Below, piece by piece: positions 11,401 to 20,762 of a stretch of DNA of 64,000 nucleotides. This DNA comes from Incurvaria masculella (lineage: Eukaryota > Arthropoda > Insecta > Lepidoptera > Incurvariidae): assembly GCA_946894095.1 (NCBI GenBank), contig OX335647.2, forward strand, positions 24,074,001 through 24,138,000, read 5' to 3'. Each line of letters starts with the position of its first letter. Within the stretch, counting starts at the first letter, position 1. Below the pieces are notes generated by a model. That model was given only the letters and a program-made list of their open reading frames with translations. It was not told the origin of the DNA and ran no database searches. A program made the translations under genes and the position numbers.

Positions 11401-12306
11401 GCAACTGTGGCTTCGTGTGATATATGTCAGAACCATCGACACTTACCGCCAAAAGTATGTACAGCTTGGCCGCCACCATCGCGACCGTGGTCCCGCTTAC
11501 ATGTTGACTTTGCTGGTCCATACATGGGAAAGACATTTTTCATCGCAATTGATGCGTTTTCAAAATGGCCAGAAGTACGTATAGTCCCCAATACATCATC
11601 AGCTGTAGTCACTCAAGTATTGAGAGAAATCTTCAGCAGCCAAGGGCTCTGCGAGATCTTGGTCTCAGATAACGCAACAATGTTCACATCTGCAGAGTTC
11701 AAACATTTCTGCAGCAGAAATCAGATAAGAAGCATACTAGTACCACCATACCACCCTGCTTCTAACGGGCAAGCTGAACGCACAGTCCAAACCGTCAAGG
11801 AAAAACTTAGCAAGATGTCTGATGTCCCTTGGAATCTCAGATTACCCAGATTGTTATATGCCATGAAGTCCACTCCCAGCGCTACCACAGGCAAAACGCC
11901 TGCAGAATTGCTGAACGCCAGACCATTTCGCACATTCCTTGATTGTATACACCCACAACATGCAAACACACAAAATGCAAGAGAAGAACAACCTTACCCT
12001 AAGCGCAGACATTTTGAAGAAGGTCAACCCATTCGTTACCGCCTGTATAACAAAAGTGATAAATGGGCATGTGCGGTCATTCACAAAAAATTAAGCAACC
12101 AGAGATTTTTAATAAAGACAGACAGTGGCAAAATAATACAACGCCATCTTAACCAAATCATCAAGAACTCAGGAAGCGGAGAAGAAACAGAAGGAGAAGA
12201 AGTGACAAAAATGAGGGAAGTTTTAGGTATTCCAAAAGGAGCTGTAGTTACAAAAAGAATAGACAGTGATTCAGTGTTAGAAGATTTTATTAGTGTGGAA
12301 CATTAA
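8446..12306 (+). CDS. gag-pol polyprotein of Ty3/gypsy-type element
   Basis: A 1286-residue uninterrupted frame. In order: a gag region; two zinc knuckles near residues 208-239, the first non-canonical (CYRCG...HSGEC) and the second a regular CX2CX4HX4C; aspartic protease with DTGA near 306; reverse transcriptase with LLDD near 586; RNase H with SCDAS near 734 and TDHKPL; and integrase with the H2C2 zinc site near 957 and catalytic blocks HVDFAGP, SDN and NGQAE near 1018, 1074 and 1107. All catalytic acids appear present. Gag and pol are fused in one frame, so no frameshift is needed. The element copies itself through RNA in the host cell and has no env. Codon use is AT-richer than in the flanking kinesin exon. 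Confidence 0.93.
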   Translation: MAKSIRYEEYKPGENWTAYYERLYYCFAANEITDPKLQRANFYAVCGAQTYTTLISLISPRKSDEVSIEQIVQLLTQHFEPQPNEITQTYKFYRRDQGLNENIADYITDLRKISNFCNFGTFLERMLRDRIVCGMQNKTLQKELLQRCDLTYANVVSTAIAAETAGKDLIIINSRSRTNATTFTNTDHAGEPMDMNRISVPSNAKTKCYRCGNSHSGECKVKHLSCRYCHITGHIERICQQKKRDQARRNNINEMNTENNPDTNNNADHIMNSLYNIGDENTTDKKLFPSFMMTVTMDSVKHDFELDTGAAFTIISRDNYEKIWNREPKPKIEKTNLRLKAWTGNGVDLVGVINVRVRYANSEATLPLLIAKSNGPSLVGRNWLLPLQIQIHGLNQVNPDYLKNILNKYPTVFEQSLGRYNGPAVSIRPDPEMKPTYLKYRSVPYALREQVEEELDRMTREGVLKPIAYSKWATPIVPLVKPSGGIRICGDYRSTVNKATNNDTYPLPTNNDILANLAGGKYFSKLDLERAYTQVEVDDETAKILTINTTKGLFSVHRLPFGVKAATGIFQRLMTQTLSNIKGVQVLLDDILVSGRTIEEHNNRLEEVLKQISEAGLKLNQNKCCFLLQEVDFLGFTITPEGVKPNRNKVSAIVNAPKPTTVKELQAFLGLYNFYERFLPNKASVLEPLHRLLDKNSIWKWTESEESAFNQAKELLTSDRVLVHFDANKEITLSCDASAYGVGITLAHIMDDGSEKPIAMASRTLNKHERNYSVLDKEATGIMFGLSKFHNYIWGKKVIIFTDHKPLISIFGTNKPIPITLSPRMTRWALQLSTYDYVLKYKEGKKLGNSDALSRWPEQGDNEDKHDEAYGDVLLMTAEPNDPNLTVEKIAEFTRKDITLSKVHSWIRRGWPQKVTEKSLHLYWLRRAEMSTMKDCILIGNRVVIPECIRKDILKILHDSHNGIVATKGVARSYVWWPNITKDIEATVASCDICQNHRHLPPKVCTAWPPPSRPWSRLHVDFAGPYMGKTFFIAIDAFSKWPEVRIVPNTSSAVVTQVLREIFSSQGLCEILVSDNATMFTSAEFKHFCSRNQIRSILVPPYHPASNGQAERTVQTVKEKLSKMSDVPWNLRLPRLLYAMKSTPSATTGKTPAELLNARPFRTFLDCIHPQHANTQNAREEQPYPKRRHFEEGQPIRYRLYNKSDKWACAVIHKKLSNQRFLIKTDSGKIIQRHLNQIIKNSGSGEETEGEEVTKMREVLGIPKGAVVTKRIDSDSVLEDFISVEH

Positions 12307-12440
12307 GGTACATAGCATGAACAATATAGTATAAGTGTATGTTGATTATCGTTTATTGAGTTCACAGAGCTACGCATCTGAAAGTTTGCGAAAGAGATAA
12401 CCCACTCATTGTATTCTAGTTTAATAGAATAGTTCAATCT

Positions 12441-12454
12441 GAGAGGGAAGGTGT
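12441..12454 (+). other. polypurine tract
   Basis: The text 'gagagggaaggtgt' lies directly before the 3' LTR, in the expected position for priming plus-strand DNA synthesis. Confidence 0.6.
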
Positions 12455-12592
12455 TGTGTACCGAAATATTGTAGCCTAAAATGTAGTACTCTCACCAATG
12501 ACATTTAGATTGAGGTTATGTTTTGTCAATTACATCATGTGTCAAAACTAACATCGTGTTTGCTTTCGCGGTCATAAACCAAGGTTATAACA
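12455..12592 (+). repeat. 3' LTR
   Basis: 138 bp, identical by eye to 8289-8426. It is followed by 'acgtgt', which resumes copy 4 of the kinesin exon array. Confidence 0.92.
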
Positions 12593-13322
12593 ACGTGTTT
12601 CGATCTTGCGTGAGGAACTCGTCCGGAGCTCCCACGACTTCATCCGCCTCATGATGCACGCGCAGCGCAACCGCCAGACTGCGGCCACGCTCAACAACGA
12701 GCGCAGCTCCCGCTCACACTCCGTCACGCAGGTACCCCAACCCACCACATCTACTATATCAAGATGGTGGACTCGAAAGGCAGTGACGTGTACGTGTCGA
12801 ACTTGCGTAAGGAACTCGTCCGGAGCTCCCACGACTTCATCCGCCTCATGATGCACGTGCAGCGCAACCGCCAGACTGCGGCCACGCTCAACAACGAGCG
12901 CAGCTCCCGCTCACACTCTGTCACGCAGGTACCCCAACCCACCACATCTACTATATCAAGATGGTGGACTCGAAGGGCAGCGACGTGTACGTGTCGAACT
13001 TGCGTGAGGAACTCGTCCGGAGCTCCCACGACTTCATCCGCCTCATGATGCACGTGCAGCGCAACCGCCAGACTGCGGCCACGCTCAACAACGAGCGCAG
13101 CTCCCGCTCACACTCTGTCACGCAGGTACCCCAACCCACCACATCTACTATATCAAGATGGTGGACTCGAAGGGCAGCGACGTGTACGTGTCGAACTTGC
13201 GTGAGGAGCTCGTCCGGAGCTCCCCCTACTTTTTCCGCCTCATGATGTACACACAGCGCAACCGCCAGACTGCGGCCACGCTCAACAACGAGCGCAGCTC
13301 CCGCTCACACTCCGTCACGCAG
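12593..13322 (+). repeat. 197-bp tandem exon duplication, copies 4 (rest) to 7
   Basis: The array resumes after the LTR element. Further unit starts are at 12764, 12961 and 13158, again 197 bp apart. Copies 5 and 6 share private changes, such as CACGTGCAG in place of CACGCGCAG. Copy 7 is the most diverged (SPYFFRLMMYTQ) and ends with the donor-like CAG|gtatcc and a C tract. None has its own upstream half exon. Confidence 0.95.
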
Positions 13323-13373
13323 GTATCCCCCCCCCCCCCGCACATCACTACATAGTATAAAACAAAGTCGCTT

Positions 13374-14124
13374 TCTCTGTCCCTATATCACTATATCCCT
13401 ATGTACGCTTAAATCTTTAAAACTACACAACGGATTTTTATGCGGTTTTTTTTAATAGATAGAGTGATTGAAGAGGAAGGTTTATAAGTATAATAACATC
13501 CATTAAATAGTGGAAAAATACTGTTATTTTTGAGTTTTCCAATGTGATGTCGTAAAAAATTTCATTTTTTCGGCTTACATTGCAAACGCAGGCTGAACCC
13601 TACGACATTTATTTAAGTATTGTACACATTGAAAAGGTCTACAGAAAACTCCGCGAAGGTATATGTCTATCTCTTATGGATATCCCACAATAACATTTTT
13701 TTGTCATTTACTTTTTACGACAAATAATGGCAAATTTTTGAAGTGATTTTAACCAATACAGCATTAATCCTTATCCAATTAAATACCTTTAATACATTTT
13801 TGATTTAATATAGATCTATATGGCCCGTTACAGCATATGATTTAAATGAATATTTTCGAAGATATTACAAATTAAAAAATTGCGGGACGTAGCGTTTGCG
13901 GGAACGTGCCTATAAATAGTTCGTCGGAGGCCGCGGTTCTCCCTATAGCACTTTGTATTTATAATTTCTCTAATATCTCATAATCATCTAATGATAATAT
14001 CTAAGTTTTTTTTTATTTCAATATAGGAACTCTACGTAAAAAGGGTTTATTTGTGTATCATTGTGTCAAAATAATATTTTTTTAAATGATATTATGCCCG
14101 TGCAAAGACGGGACGGGCTGCTAG
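13374..14124 (+). mobile_element. non-autonomous Helitron (Lep1-like)
   Basis: Begins TCTCTGTCCCTATATCAC and contains 'cgcttaaatctttaaaacta' and 'atagatagagtgatt'. It ends with a GC-rich hairpin ('gcccgtgcaaagacgggacgggc') and CTAG before a T. TC...CTAG ends with a terminal hairpin and no inverted repeats fit a Helitron. No Rep/helicase is encoded. The internal text matches what I recall of the Lep1 family. Confidence 0.7.
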
Positions 14125-14129
14125 TCTAC

Positions 14130-14245
14130 TATATTCGGCTGGTTGTGACCTGGAACAAATTACCAGAAGATGTTATTGCTTCACCAAACACAAACACATT
14201 TAAAAACCGACTTGATGTAAAACTAACAAAAAAAGACTAAATAAA
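14130..14245 (+). pseudogene. LINE RT C-terminal fragment
   Basis: Translation gives VVTWNKLPEDV followed by NTFKNRLD, the typical end of CR1/jockey-type LINE proteins. Only about 35 codons remain. Confidence 0.55.
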
Positions 14246-14404
14246 TCCACAGAGCAAAATAAAAAAAAAACAAATAAAATGTAGTACCCAAGACGATAAC
14301 AAATCAATTACAAAAAAAATATATATGTAATAAAACATTCTTAAAGAAATTATACGAAATAAAATATCATAGATATGAGAACACATCCGTTCGCGTAATA
14401 TGCA

Positions 14405-14688
14405 TGTTCTCTCTCTTCTTTACTTAATCTTAAATGATCCCAAATCCCCACTTTATCTTAAAGAACGCTTCAAATATCTCTCTTTTCATGGTGTACCACT
14501 TAGGTCTTTTCATGGTGTACCACCACAGATAATCTCCTGCTTCGTATTCTGTCACATTCTTCCACTGCTTATTCGGGTTCTTTTACAGTTCACTCAGCAC
14601 AATTGTGGAATCAATTGCCTCTTACTATTAGGGAAAGTGCTTTTTTGTCTATTTTTAAGGTAAAATTAAAATCTTGGTACTTGACATG
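14405..14688 (+). pseudogene. LINE RT C-terminal fragment
   Basis: One frame gives SLYL-like text and KERFKYL. After a frameshift, LWNQLPLTIRESAFLSIFK follows, which resembles the C-terminal end of LINE ORF2. It is interrupted by a short internal duplication ('cttttcatggtgtaccac' twice near 14490-14522). Confidence 0.5.
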
Positions 14689-14689
14689 T

Positions 14690-14943
14690 TATCCCTATGT
14701 ACGCTTAAATCTTTAAAACTACGCAACGGATTTTGATGCGGTTTTTATTAATAGATAGAGTGATTGAACAGGAAGGTTTATGTATAATAACATCCATTAA
14801 ATCGTGGAGAAATACTGTTATTTTTGTGATGTCGTAAATAATTACATTTTTTCCGCTTACATTGCAAACGCAGGCTGAACTCGACCAGCCCGAAATCAGT
14901 AAAAAACGACATTAACCCGAGCGGAGCCGGGTACCTCAGCTAG
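14690..14943 (+). mobile_element. Helitron fragment (same family)
   Basis: Repeats 'tatccctatgtacgcttaaa', 'atagatagagtgatt' and 'acattgcaaacgcaggctgaa' from 13374-14124. It ends 'acccgagcggagccgggt...CTAG' before T. The 5' tip and much of the middle are missing. Confidence 0.65.
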
Positions 14944-15894
14944 TAACAATTAAATCAATCAAATATTTTCTGTTTATATAGTTTTAAGTTATCTAATGTT
15001 TTCTAAGTGTGATTATGGTGCTTAGTTTTAAGTAATTTAATGTTTCTTGCTACCTCTTAATATATTTTCTAATATTAAGGTTAGCTGTTAGAGATTGCCT
15101 TTGGCAATAAGCTCGCCTTTGCATACTATGTAATAGTTGTAAGCAATAGAGAATATTTTTTCATTTCAATTCATTTCATTTTCATTTTCATTTCATGATC
15201 ACGATGAAGATGAACCGACAAGAAACTTCGCAGGGAGTCAAAATACAAGTACAGGGTTCGTCACTCGAAGTGTTACCAAATGATGTTATTTGGTTAATTG
15301 ATTATTGATTATTTGGAGCCCTGCCTTCAGCGTATCCACACTTTCATTTCTTTTTGTTCACTGTCCATTGGATCCAAGTCTGGAGAGTAGGCCACTGTTC
15401 TGAATAAATTAACCGAGGAATGTGGTGCTGTAAAAAAAATTGTGTCAGGCGAGCTAATTACATATAAGAATACCAAAGAACACAAGATACACTTAACAAC
15501 GCCAAAAGACACTACAGATTACCAAAAACACCTTAAAATACGGAAGGAGACCAATGAACATTAAAAACAAATAACATAATAATATATAAAAGAAAACAAA
15601 CAAACTTAAGAACACCTAATAACATCAAAGGATACGTACAAAGATGAGGGCACATAAAAATAATACAATTGTGCCCACTGCATTTCTTCTCGTGCACATT
15701 GGATTCATACAGGACATATTTTTGTTCACGGAATCCTTGTTTCAAGTTGTTTTTATTTTTGTGTGGTAACGGAACCCTTTTAGGCTAACCACAAGTTGGT
15801 TTCGCGGTCACGTTGGTCGACATTTCGGACCTTCGCGTGGGACCAAAATATAGTGTAAACACCCACAGTAGTCTAAAATCGTTTATCATTGATG
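14944..15894. other. intronic stretch with LINE-tail-like text
   Basis: 15060-15200 resembles a LINE 3' UTR ('gttagagattgcctttggca', then CATTTTCATTT tail units). 15440-15660 is rich in short direct words such as 'aacacctaataacatcaaa' but has no gene that I recognise. Confidence 0.4.
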
Positions 15895-16080
15895 ACTATA
15901 CCACACCCACCATCATGATATTCAACACACTGAATTTGCCTGGGAATCAGGTGGCATGCCGAAACCGTCTCTTTATGTGCTCGATTGAACTAGATGGAAA
16001 ACATGAACAATTCTTTTATTGTCTCTTCATCCGATGCGATAGTGTAAACAAATGCAGATTTAACCTTATCACCTAGTAGT
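15895..16080 (-). repeat. SINE, diverged minus copy
   Basis: Body words of the SINE family are present in order ('atcatgatattca', 'gtggcatgcc', 'gatggaaaacatga', 'atccgatgcgat', 'cttatcacctagtag') but strongly diverged. The head is missing. Confidence 0.6.
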
Positions 16081-16309
16081 ATGTTCAAATCCCGCATTTG
16101 TGACAAAATGCTTTTATCCAATTTAGAACCACAAAGAAACTGGTGCACAAATGTGGCGGGGAATGAATCCATGACCTCTGTAAGCATTTAGCTGGCTCTA
16201 TGGCCACAAGTGCGGTGGGGCGTAAGATGTAGTTCAGATCACTATTTGAAATAGTACTATGAGATAATTATTTTTTTAAGGTTAAAATATGGTTGTTTCA
16301 CATTTGCAG

Positions 16310-16459
16310 GTTCGAATCACGGCAGTTAATGACAAGCGCAAGGAAAAGTTCACCAGCAACCTCAACCTCGTGGACCTCGCGGGCTCGGAGAGCGGCAAGA
16401 CTACGCAGCGCATGGACGAGACCAAACACATCAACCGCTCCCTCTCCGAGCTCTCTAAG
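16310..16459 (+). CDS. Kinesin-14 motor, switch II exon
   Basis: Third motor exon in the window, 50 codons, phase 0 at both ends. It encodes VRITAVNDKRKEK, then LNLVDLAGSESGKTTQRM with the switch II DLAGSE signature, then KHINRSLSELSK. Acceptor 'cacatttgcag'; donor TCTAAG|gtgcgg. The sequence aligns with the Ncd/kinesin-14 pattern in which a polar strand follows SRSH and leads to NLVDLAGSE. The intron before it is about 8.5 kb and holds the exon array, the LTR element and Helitrons. Confidence 0.9.
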
Positions 16460-16826
16460 GTGCGGCGCTCCCTCTTCCTGTATACCTGCATCAGATCAGG
16501 CGCACTTTGTGATTCGACAACTTGGGATTATTTCGAATTCTGCCATGAACTTGGAACTCGCTCACTGTGCATGTGCATATGTACAGGGTTGTCATTGATA
16601 TGTACATATCACAAGAAAAACAGAGTGTGGGAGTGAGATGTCGACTCAAGTATCATTACCGCAAGTTAGAGCGAGATGGAAGATATCTACCCGATGAGAC
16701 CACTTATGAAATCGGTATCAGTACATAGGAGTCGCGCTCATGGAATGTTAAATGTTTTTTTGTGAAATCTTTGATTTGTATAGTTTTTCTTAAAGAAATC
16801 ATGGTGACATGTGCATTTATACATTG
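16460..16826. other. intronic stretch, nothing recognised
   Basis: An open frame runs on from the exon, but no kinesin similarity persists past the donor. No repeat was assigned. Confidence 0.4.
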
Positions 16827-17374
16827 TTAAGGTGGCCCAACCCGCTCATCTCCCCATACAAAAGGGGAAAGAAGATCACGCCCATATTTCTTGTCAGAGA
16901 TCCAAAATTTTGCTCAAAATAGCTTTATTTGATCGAACTAGATGTCTGATGACCATTGGCATTGTAAAATTGTGTTTGGTTTCTAAGTTATAAGGTCCGA
17001 AAGTTCGAATTTTTCGCGCGTTTTATACAATAACTTTGGAGGTGGATTACGCAATGATAAAGTAAGAACATCGTAAAAAGATTAGTCATCAGACATAGCT
17101 TATTTAATCAAAATTTATGATCTATTTGGTTTTTGTTAGATTTTTGACTACAGCGGTCGTGGTTTACTTTTAGCTATGTCATTTTGAAATTAAAATTTTC
17201 GTAAATCTTACCAAATCATAAACTATGCACATTGTCTTTTTTGTGGACATGTTGCATCTTCTTCATCACGGAGCCTTTATTATTCTTTGGAACAGAGAAG
17301 GTCCCAGAGCGCAACAGCACAGTTTTGTACCGTGCCCGCAAATGAGTTGGGTCCGCCGGGTTGGGCCACCTTAA
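16827..17374. mobile_element. MITE with TTAA target duplication (piggyBac-like)
   Basis: TTAA is followed by GGTGGCCCAACCCG, and the right end is CGGGTTGGGCCACC followed by TTAA, so perfect 14-bp inverted termini lie inside a TTAA duplication. The element is about 540 bp between duplications and has no coding frame. TTAA duplications are the hallmark of piggyBac-type transposition. Related copies are at 2412, 31815 and 37213-39678. Confidence 0.85.
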
Positions 17375-18805
17375 GTGAACGGGCGTAATAAAGCTGGACA
17401 AATACCCTTTTTACCTGGTAAATGAGGGCTGACCCACTGGTTGTTGAACGATCCAATTTCTTAAGCCTCTGCTGTGCAATATTTGTGAAGATAGTGTTTT
17501 TTTATCGTGGATTTATAGGACATGCAAAAAGATAACCTAATCAGAATTACTGTTTGAAAAAGGGAACTTCTATATGAGGACCCCATACCATTTGTTTTGT
17601 ATTTAAAGTTTTAGACTTTTGTAACTAAAAAACCTGAACATGTCTATTTCTTTGAAATATGCCTAATTTTGTGCAAGTTTGACGAGAAAGTGAAAAAAGT
17701 GAAGATGTTTTTATAGCCTTAGGTTGCCACATCCTTGAATGTGACCCCCATACCTCGAAACTGTCCACATTTTAAAATATTTCGTTCAAATTTATTAATC
17801 AACATAAATGTAGCGTACATTTTCATGCAAACATTCATACATATTAAAGATGATTTACGTTACACGGTGTCGGGCTCGGGCCGGGTCCGGGTCGTGTCCC
17901 CCGTGCGCCAGCCGGGCCAGTCTTTTATGCTACATCGGGCTATTTGCTAGAAGTATTAATTTCACGGCCGGGTCCGCGGATGCTAGTGTCTATATATTTC
18001 GTTGTAGGAATTGCAATTAAAATTCATGAGTAAATATTGGAAACAGGAACCATCCTTTACGCGCCCAGCGAGCGTGTCGCTCAGTCCCGTCCCGACGGAG
18101 CAACTCCGTGGACGTATTCATCGTGGGATCTGTGTATATTTCGCATGGACTTAAGACCTTTCGTTATGAAAGGTTTTCACATCGGTGTGCTACATAATGG
18201 GAAGTCTTCGCAACAAGTGTGCCCTATGTTTTTTTAGTATAATGCAGCTTGAAGCTGATGTGTGAATTTCATTTTTCCCGGAGTGCACTTGTATATTAAA
18301 AAAAAAAAAAAATGTATTACTAATATTACTTATCATTCACATTCTATATTTATTTTGATTTTATTTATTGATTATTATTGATTGTTTATTATTATTATTG
18401 ATTATTTGTTATTTTTTTTTAATGCCTTTAAGTGTTTGTCTAGTCGGTTTTTAAATCCATTTACAGTTTCAGTTTCAACTTGATTTGAGTAGAATTAAAA
18501 TTGTCAGTTGAAAGATCCCAGTATTGTTGGCGTAATATTTGTGCCTCAATGAGATTGGAAGGTTTAGAGTTGAAGAAGGTTTAGAGTGGAAAAAGGTATA
18601 GGTCACATTCTTTTTGGCTCGAGGGTGTAAAAATTAAGCTGCAAAAGATAAACACACAAGAAACATTACACAAGAAATCAAATGTTTTTCCCGTAAAACT
18701 TTTATCAATTCGTTTTCCTCGAAGTAAATTCTTATGCAACCACTGCATTGAAATGTTTTCTCCAACTCAAAGCAACTTCAAGCCCCTAATGTGCTGTGTG
18801 CGCAG
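17375..18805. other. last kinesin intron, mostly unassigned
   Basis: There is a short GC-rich patch near 17865-17940 and T-rich text at 18300-18500 that resembles the CR1 LINE 3' UTR seen at 23212 and 28485. No exon or RNA gene could be supported. Confidence 0.4.
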
Positions 18806-19036
18806 GTGATTCTGTCGCTGCAGACGAGTCAGGCGCACGTGCCCTACCGAAACTCCAAGCTTACGTACCTGCTCATGCCGAGCCTCGGCGGCAACTCCAA
18901 GACCCTCATGTTGGTGAATGTGAGCCAGCTGGAGGATTGCTTCGGAGAGACGCTTAATTCGCTGAGGTTCGCTACCAAGGTCAACACGTGCCGCACCGTC
19001 AAGGCCAAGAAGAACATCACTATGGTGGACCCCTAG
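18806..19036 (+). CDS. Kinesin-14 motor, C-terminal exon with stop
   Basis: Final exon, 76 codons plus TAG, phase 0, after acceptor 'gtgctgtgtgcgcag'. It encodes [20 protein letters not shown], then [19 protein letters not shown], and [12 protein letters not shown]. The reading ends only about 20 residues after the conserved LRFA block, so the motor is at the extreme C-terminus, as in Ncd. The loop between SLSELSK|VILSL and HVPYRNS is about one residue shorter than usual. The four exons sum to 274 residues of motor without frame problems, so the gene looks functional. Confidence 0.92.
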   Translation: MILSLQTSQAHVPYRNSKLTYLLMPSLGGNSKTLMLVNVSQLEDCFGETLNSLRFATKVNTCRTVKAKKNITMVDP

Positions 19037-19663
19037 GACCTCTCCGAGATTACGTACCGCCAACACGGTAGAGCCCCGCTCGTATCAAATAGGTATTCAA
19101 TATAGATACAATCTTCTATTAGGGGAGGTCATCTTGTTAAGAATAAGATTTTATGTCGAACATAGTATGTATTGGATGGTTCGGCGTTCACCCTTCGATC
19201 TTTTGGATTTGGAAGGTTTAACTGATATTCTCTGGTACAATTGTGTCGTACTTTTAGAATTAGTTATATTTTTGAAGGCATTTTGGAAAGTGATTGAATA
19301 GATTATGTACATTGTGACGAATGAGCTGGTGGATTGTGAACTCAAATAAGTCTATATTAATATAGTTTAGAAGACTTGGGCAGTTACAAATAAACAAACA
19401 GTATGAAAATGTTTTTGAAAATTTTATCATTTAATACTATAGAGCTTACTTAACTGGAATGAAAAATATCTAACTCATAACCAACTATAACACATGTTAA
19501 AAATAACGTTACAATACACTAAATAAACATGACGCATATTCTGCTTTAAGGACCACCCATAGAATAGTCTGTAACTTAAATATAGTACACGCGCAACTAA
19601 CAACATTATAGTTATAATATTTTAAAAAGTAATATTTAATTAAGAAATTAACTTTAATAACGG
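19037..19663. other. convergent intergenic / kinesin 3' UTR
   Basis: AT-rich DNA between the kinesin stop and the foldback at 19664. It contains the two AATAAA signals and no other recognised feature. Confidence 0.5.
19389..19394 (+). terminator. candidate poly(A) signal of kinesin gene
   Basis: AATAAA about 350 bp after the kinesin stop. A second AATAAA is at 19522-19527. Which one is used cannot be told from sequence. Confidence 0.4.
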
Positions 19664-19817
19664 CCTTTTTCACCTACTGCTGATTAGCTTAATCGCTTTA
19701 CACATTAAGGGCGTTTATTACTAAAGTTGTCATTATCTTGTACTAGTATCGATTGCAAACTGCTTAGAAAGGCCCTTAATGTGTGGCAATTAAGCTAATC
19801 AGCAGTAGGTGAAAAAG
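19664..19817. repeat. short foldback MITE, ~47-bp arms
   Basis: The left arm 'cttttt-cacctactgctgatt' to 'cattaagggc' is matched inverted by 'gcccttaatgtgtggcaatt' to 'gcagtaggtgaaaaag'. The spacer is about 55 bp. It lies between the two convergent stops, within reach of the 3' UTRs of both genes. Confidence 0.85.
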
Positions 19818-19884
19818 ATCCTAGTCTTATAGAAAAAAATCCCATAATGGGTTACTTCTATATCGGCAGGAAATTTCTTGTATG

Positions 19885-19976
19885 TTATTGGAATTCAAAG
19901 TCGTCACTGTCGGAGCCCTTGCGCGCACGGGTGCTCAGTTGCTGGTCGGAGCTCAGGGTGCTGCACTCAGCCATCG
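19885..19976 (-). CDS. ZCWPW1-like protein, exon 7 (C-terminus)
   Basis: Last exon of the CW-PWWP gene: acceptor GTGATGTGACAG, two bases that complete a GCG codon with the phase-1 end of exon 6, then MAECSTLSSDQQLSTR and an acidic end GSDSDDFEFQ followed by TAA. An acidic serine-rich tail is also seen at the end of exon 5. No domain is recognised in this tail. The exon was accepted because its phase, splice acceptor and codon quality all agree with exon 6. Confidence 0.72.
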
Positions 19977-20244
19977 CTGTCACATCACAATACATCAGGT
20001 CCAGGATGGGTCTGCCATCATTTGAACAGGCTAAAGTTTATATCCAACTAGATTTTACCTGGATTTGAAAATTCCTTTGCTGCCTGTGTGAATACATTAC
20101 CTGATGAAGCAGTAAGGGGGAACTGCATCGCACGATTAGAGTTTTGTTTCTAGCGAAATGAAGTGACCTAGGCCATTACATACGCTGGAGGCGCCATGCT
20201 CAACCACTTTCTCCTTCATCAATTGGATGAATTGGGACTGGAGA

Positions 20245-20600
20245 ACATGTGGTTCAACAGAATGTAGCAATGGCGCATACTGCACGAGCCACAACCTACA
20301 TTCTGAAGGCTGCATTTACAGGTCGCCTAATCTCTCGTTTTGGCAATTTCTACTGCCCGACCAGATCGCCCATTTTAACCGTTCCAGATTTGTTTTTGTG
20401 GGTTTTTTAAGTCACGAGTTTATGTGAACAAGCCTCGAATCCTTTAAGCCCTCGAAGAGAAGATCCGTCAAGAATGCGAGAAGCATTTCCGTAAGTTCTG
20501 GCAAGAGTAATGAAAAATGCGATAAATCTGGCCCGTATGGGCATCAGTCCTGGTGGCGGAGCCAATATCATTTTCTCGACTAAATGAAAAAAAAATTAAG
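20245..20600 (+). pseudogene. Tc1/mariner (IS630-type) transposase remnant
   Basis: One frame gives QQNVAMAHTARATTYIL, then FTGRLISRFGNF, PTRSP, LTVPDLFLWVF and a stop, followed by decayed text. This matches the catalytic part of IS630-type transposases, whose usual QQDGA block has lost its aspartate here (N instead of D). It is a dead fossil in an intron of the CW-PWWP gene. Confidence 0.65.
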
Positions 20601-20762
20601 ACATCTAGTAAACATATTACAATAGCAGAATAAACCTTTTCCATTGATAAAAAAAAATCGGGTTACAAGTTTTGCACCACCTTGAACAAGCCAACGGGCT
20701 AACTGAGTTTGCACGTGAAAAAACCAATAGTACACTATTGGTTATTTTGTTTTATAAAATGT

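Larger units (their letters stand above)
8289..12592 (+). mobile_element. Ty3/gypsy-type LTR retrotransposon, apparently intact
   Basis: A 4.3-kb element bounded by two 138-bp LTRs that read identically by eye, from TGTGTACCG to GGTTATAACA. It contains a primer-binding-like site directly after the 5' LTR, one long gag-pol frame, and a purine-rich tract before the 3' LTR. Host sequence 'acgtgt' occurs on both sides, with two extra bases at the left junction. It has no envelope gene. A single fused gag-pol frame with short LTRs recalls the mag lineage described from silkworm; that placement is an inference. Identical LTRs imply very recent insertion into copy 4 of the kinesin exon array. Confidence 0.92.

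Noticed and set aside
8446..12306. endogenous retrovirus
   Set aside because: There is no envelope frame after integrase; only about 150 bp separate the stop from the 3' LTR, so it is an LTR retrotransposon.
7860..13322. kinesin array as mutually exclusive alternative exons
   Set aside because: Copies 2-7 lack the first 81 bp of the exon, introns between copies would be only about 32 nt, and the 197-bp period breaks the frame.
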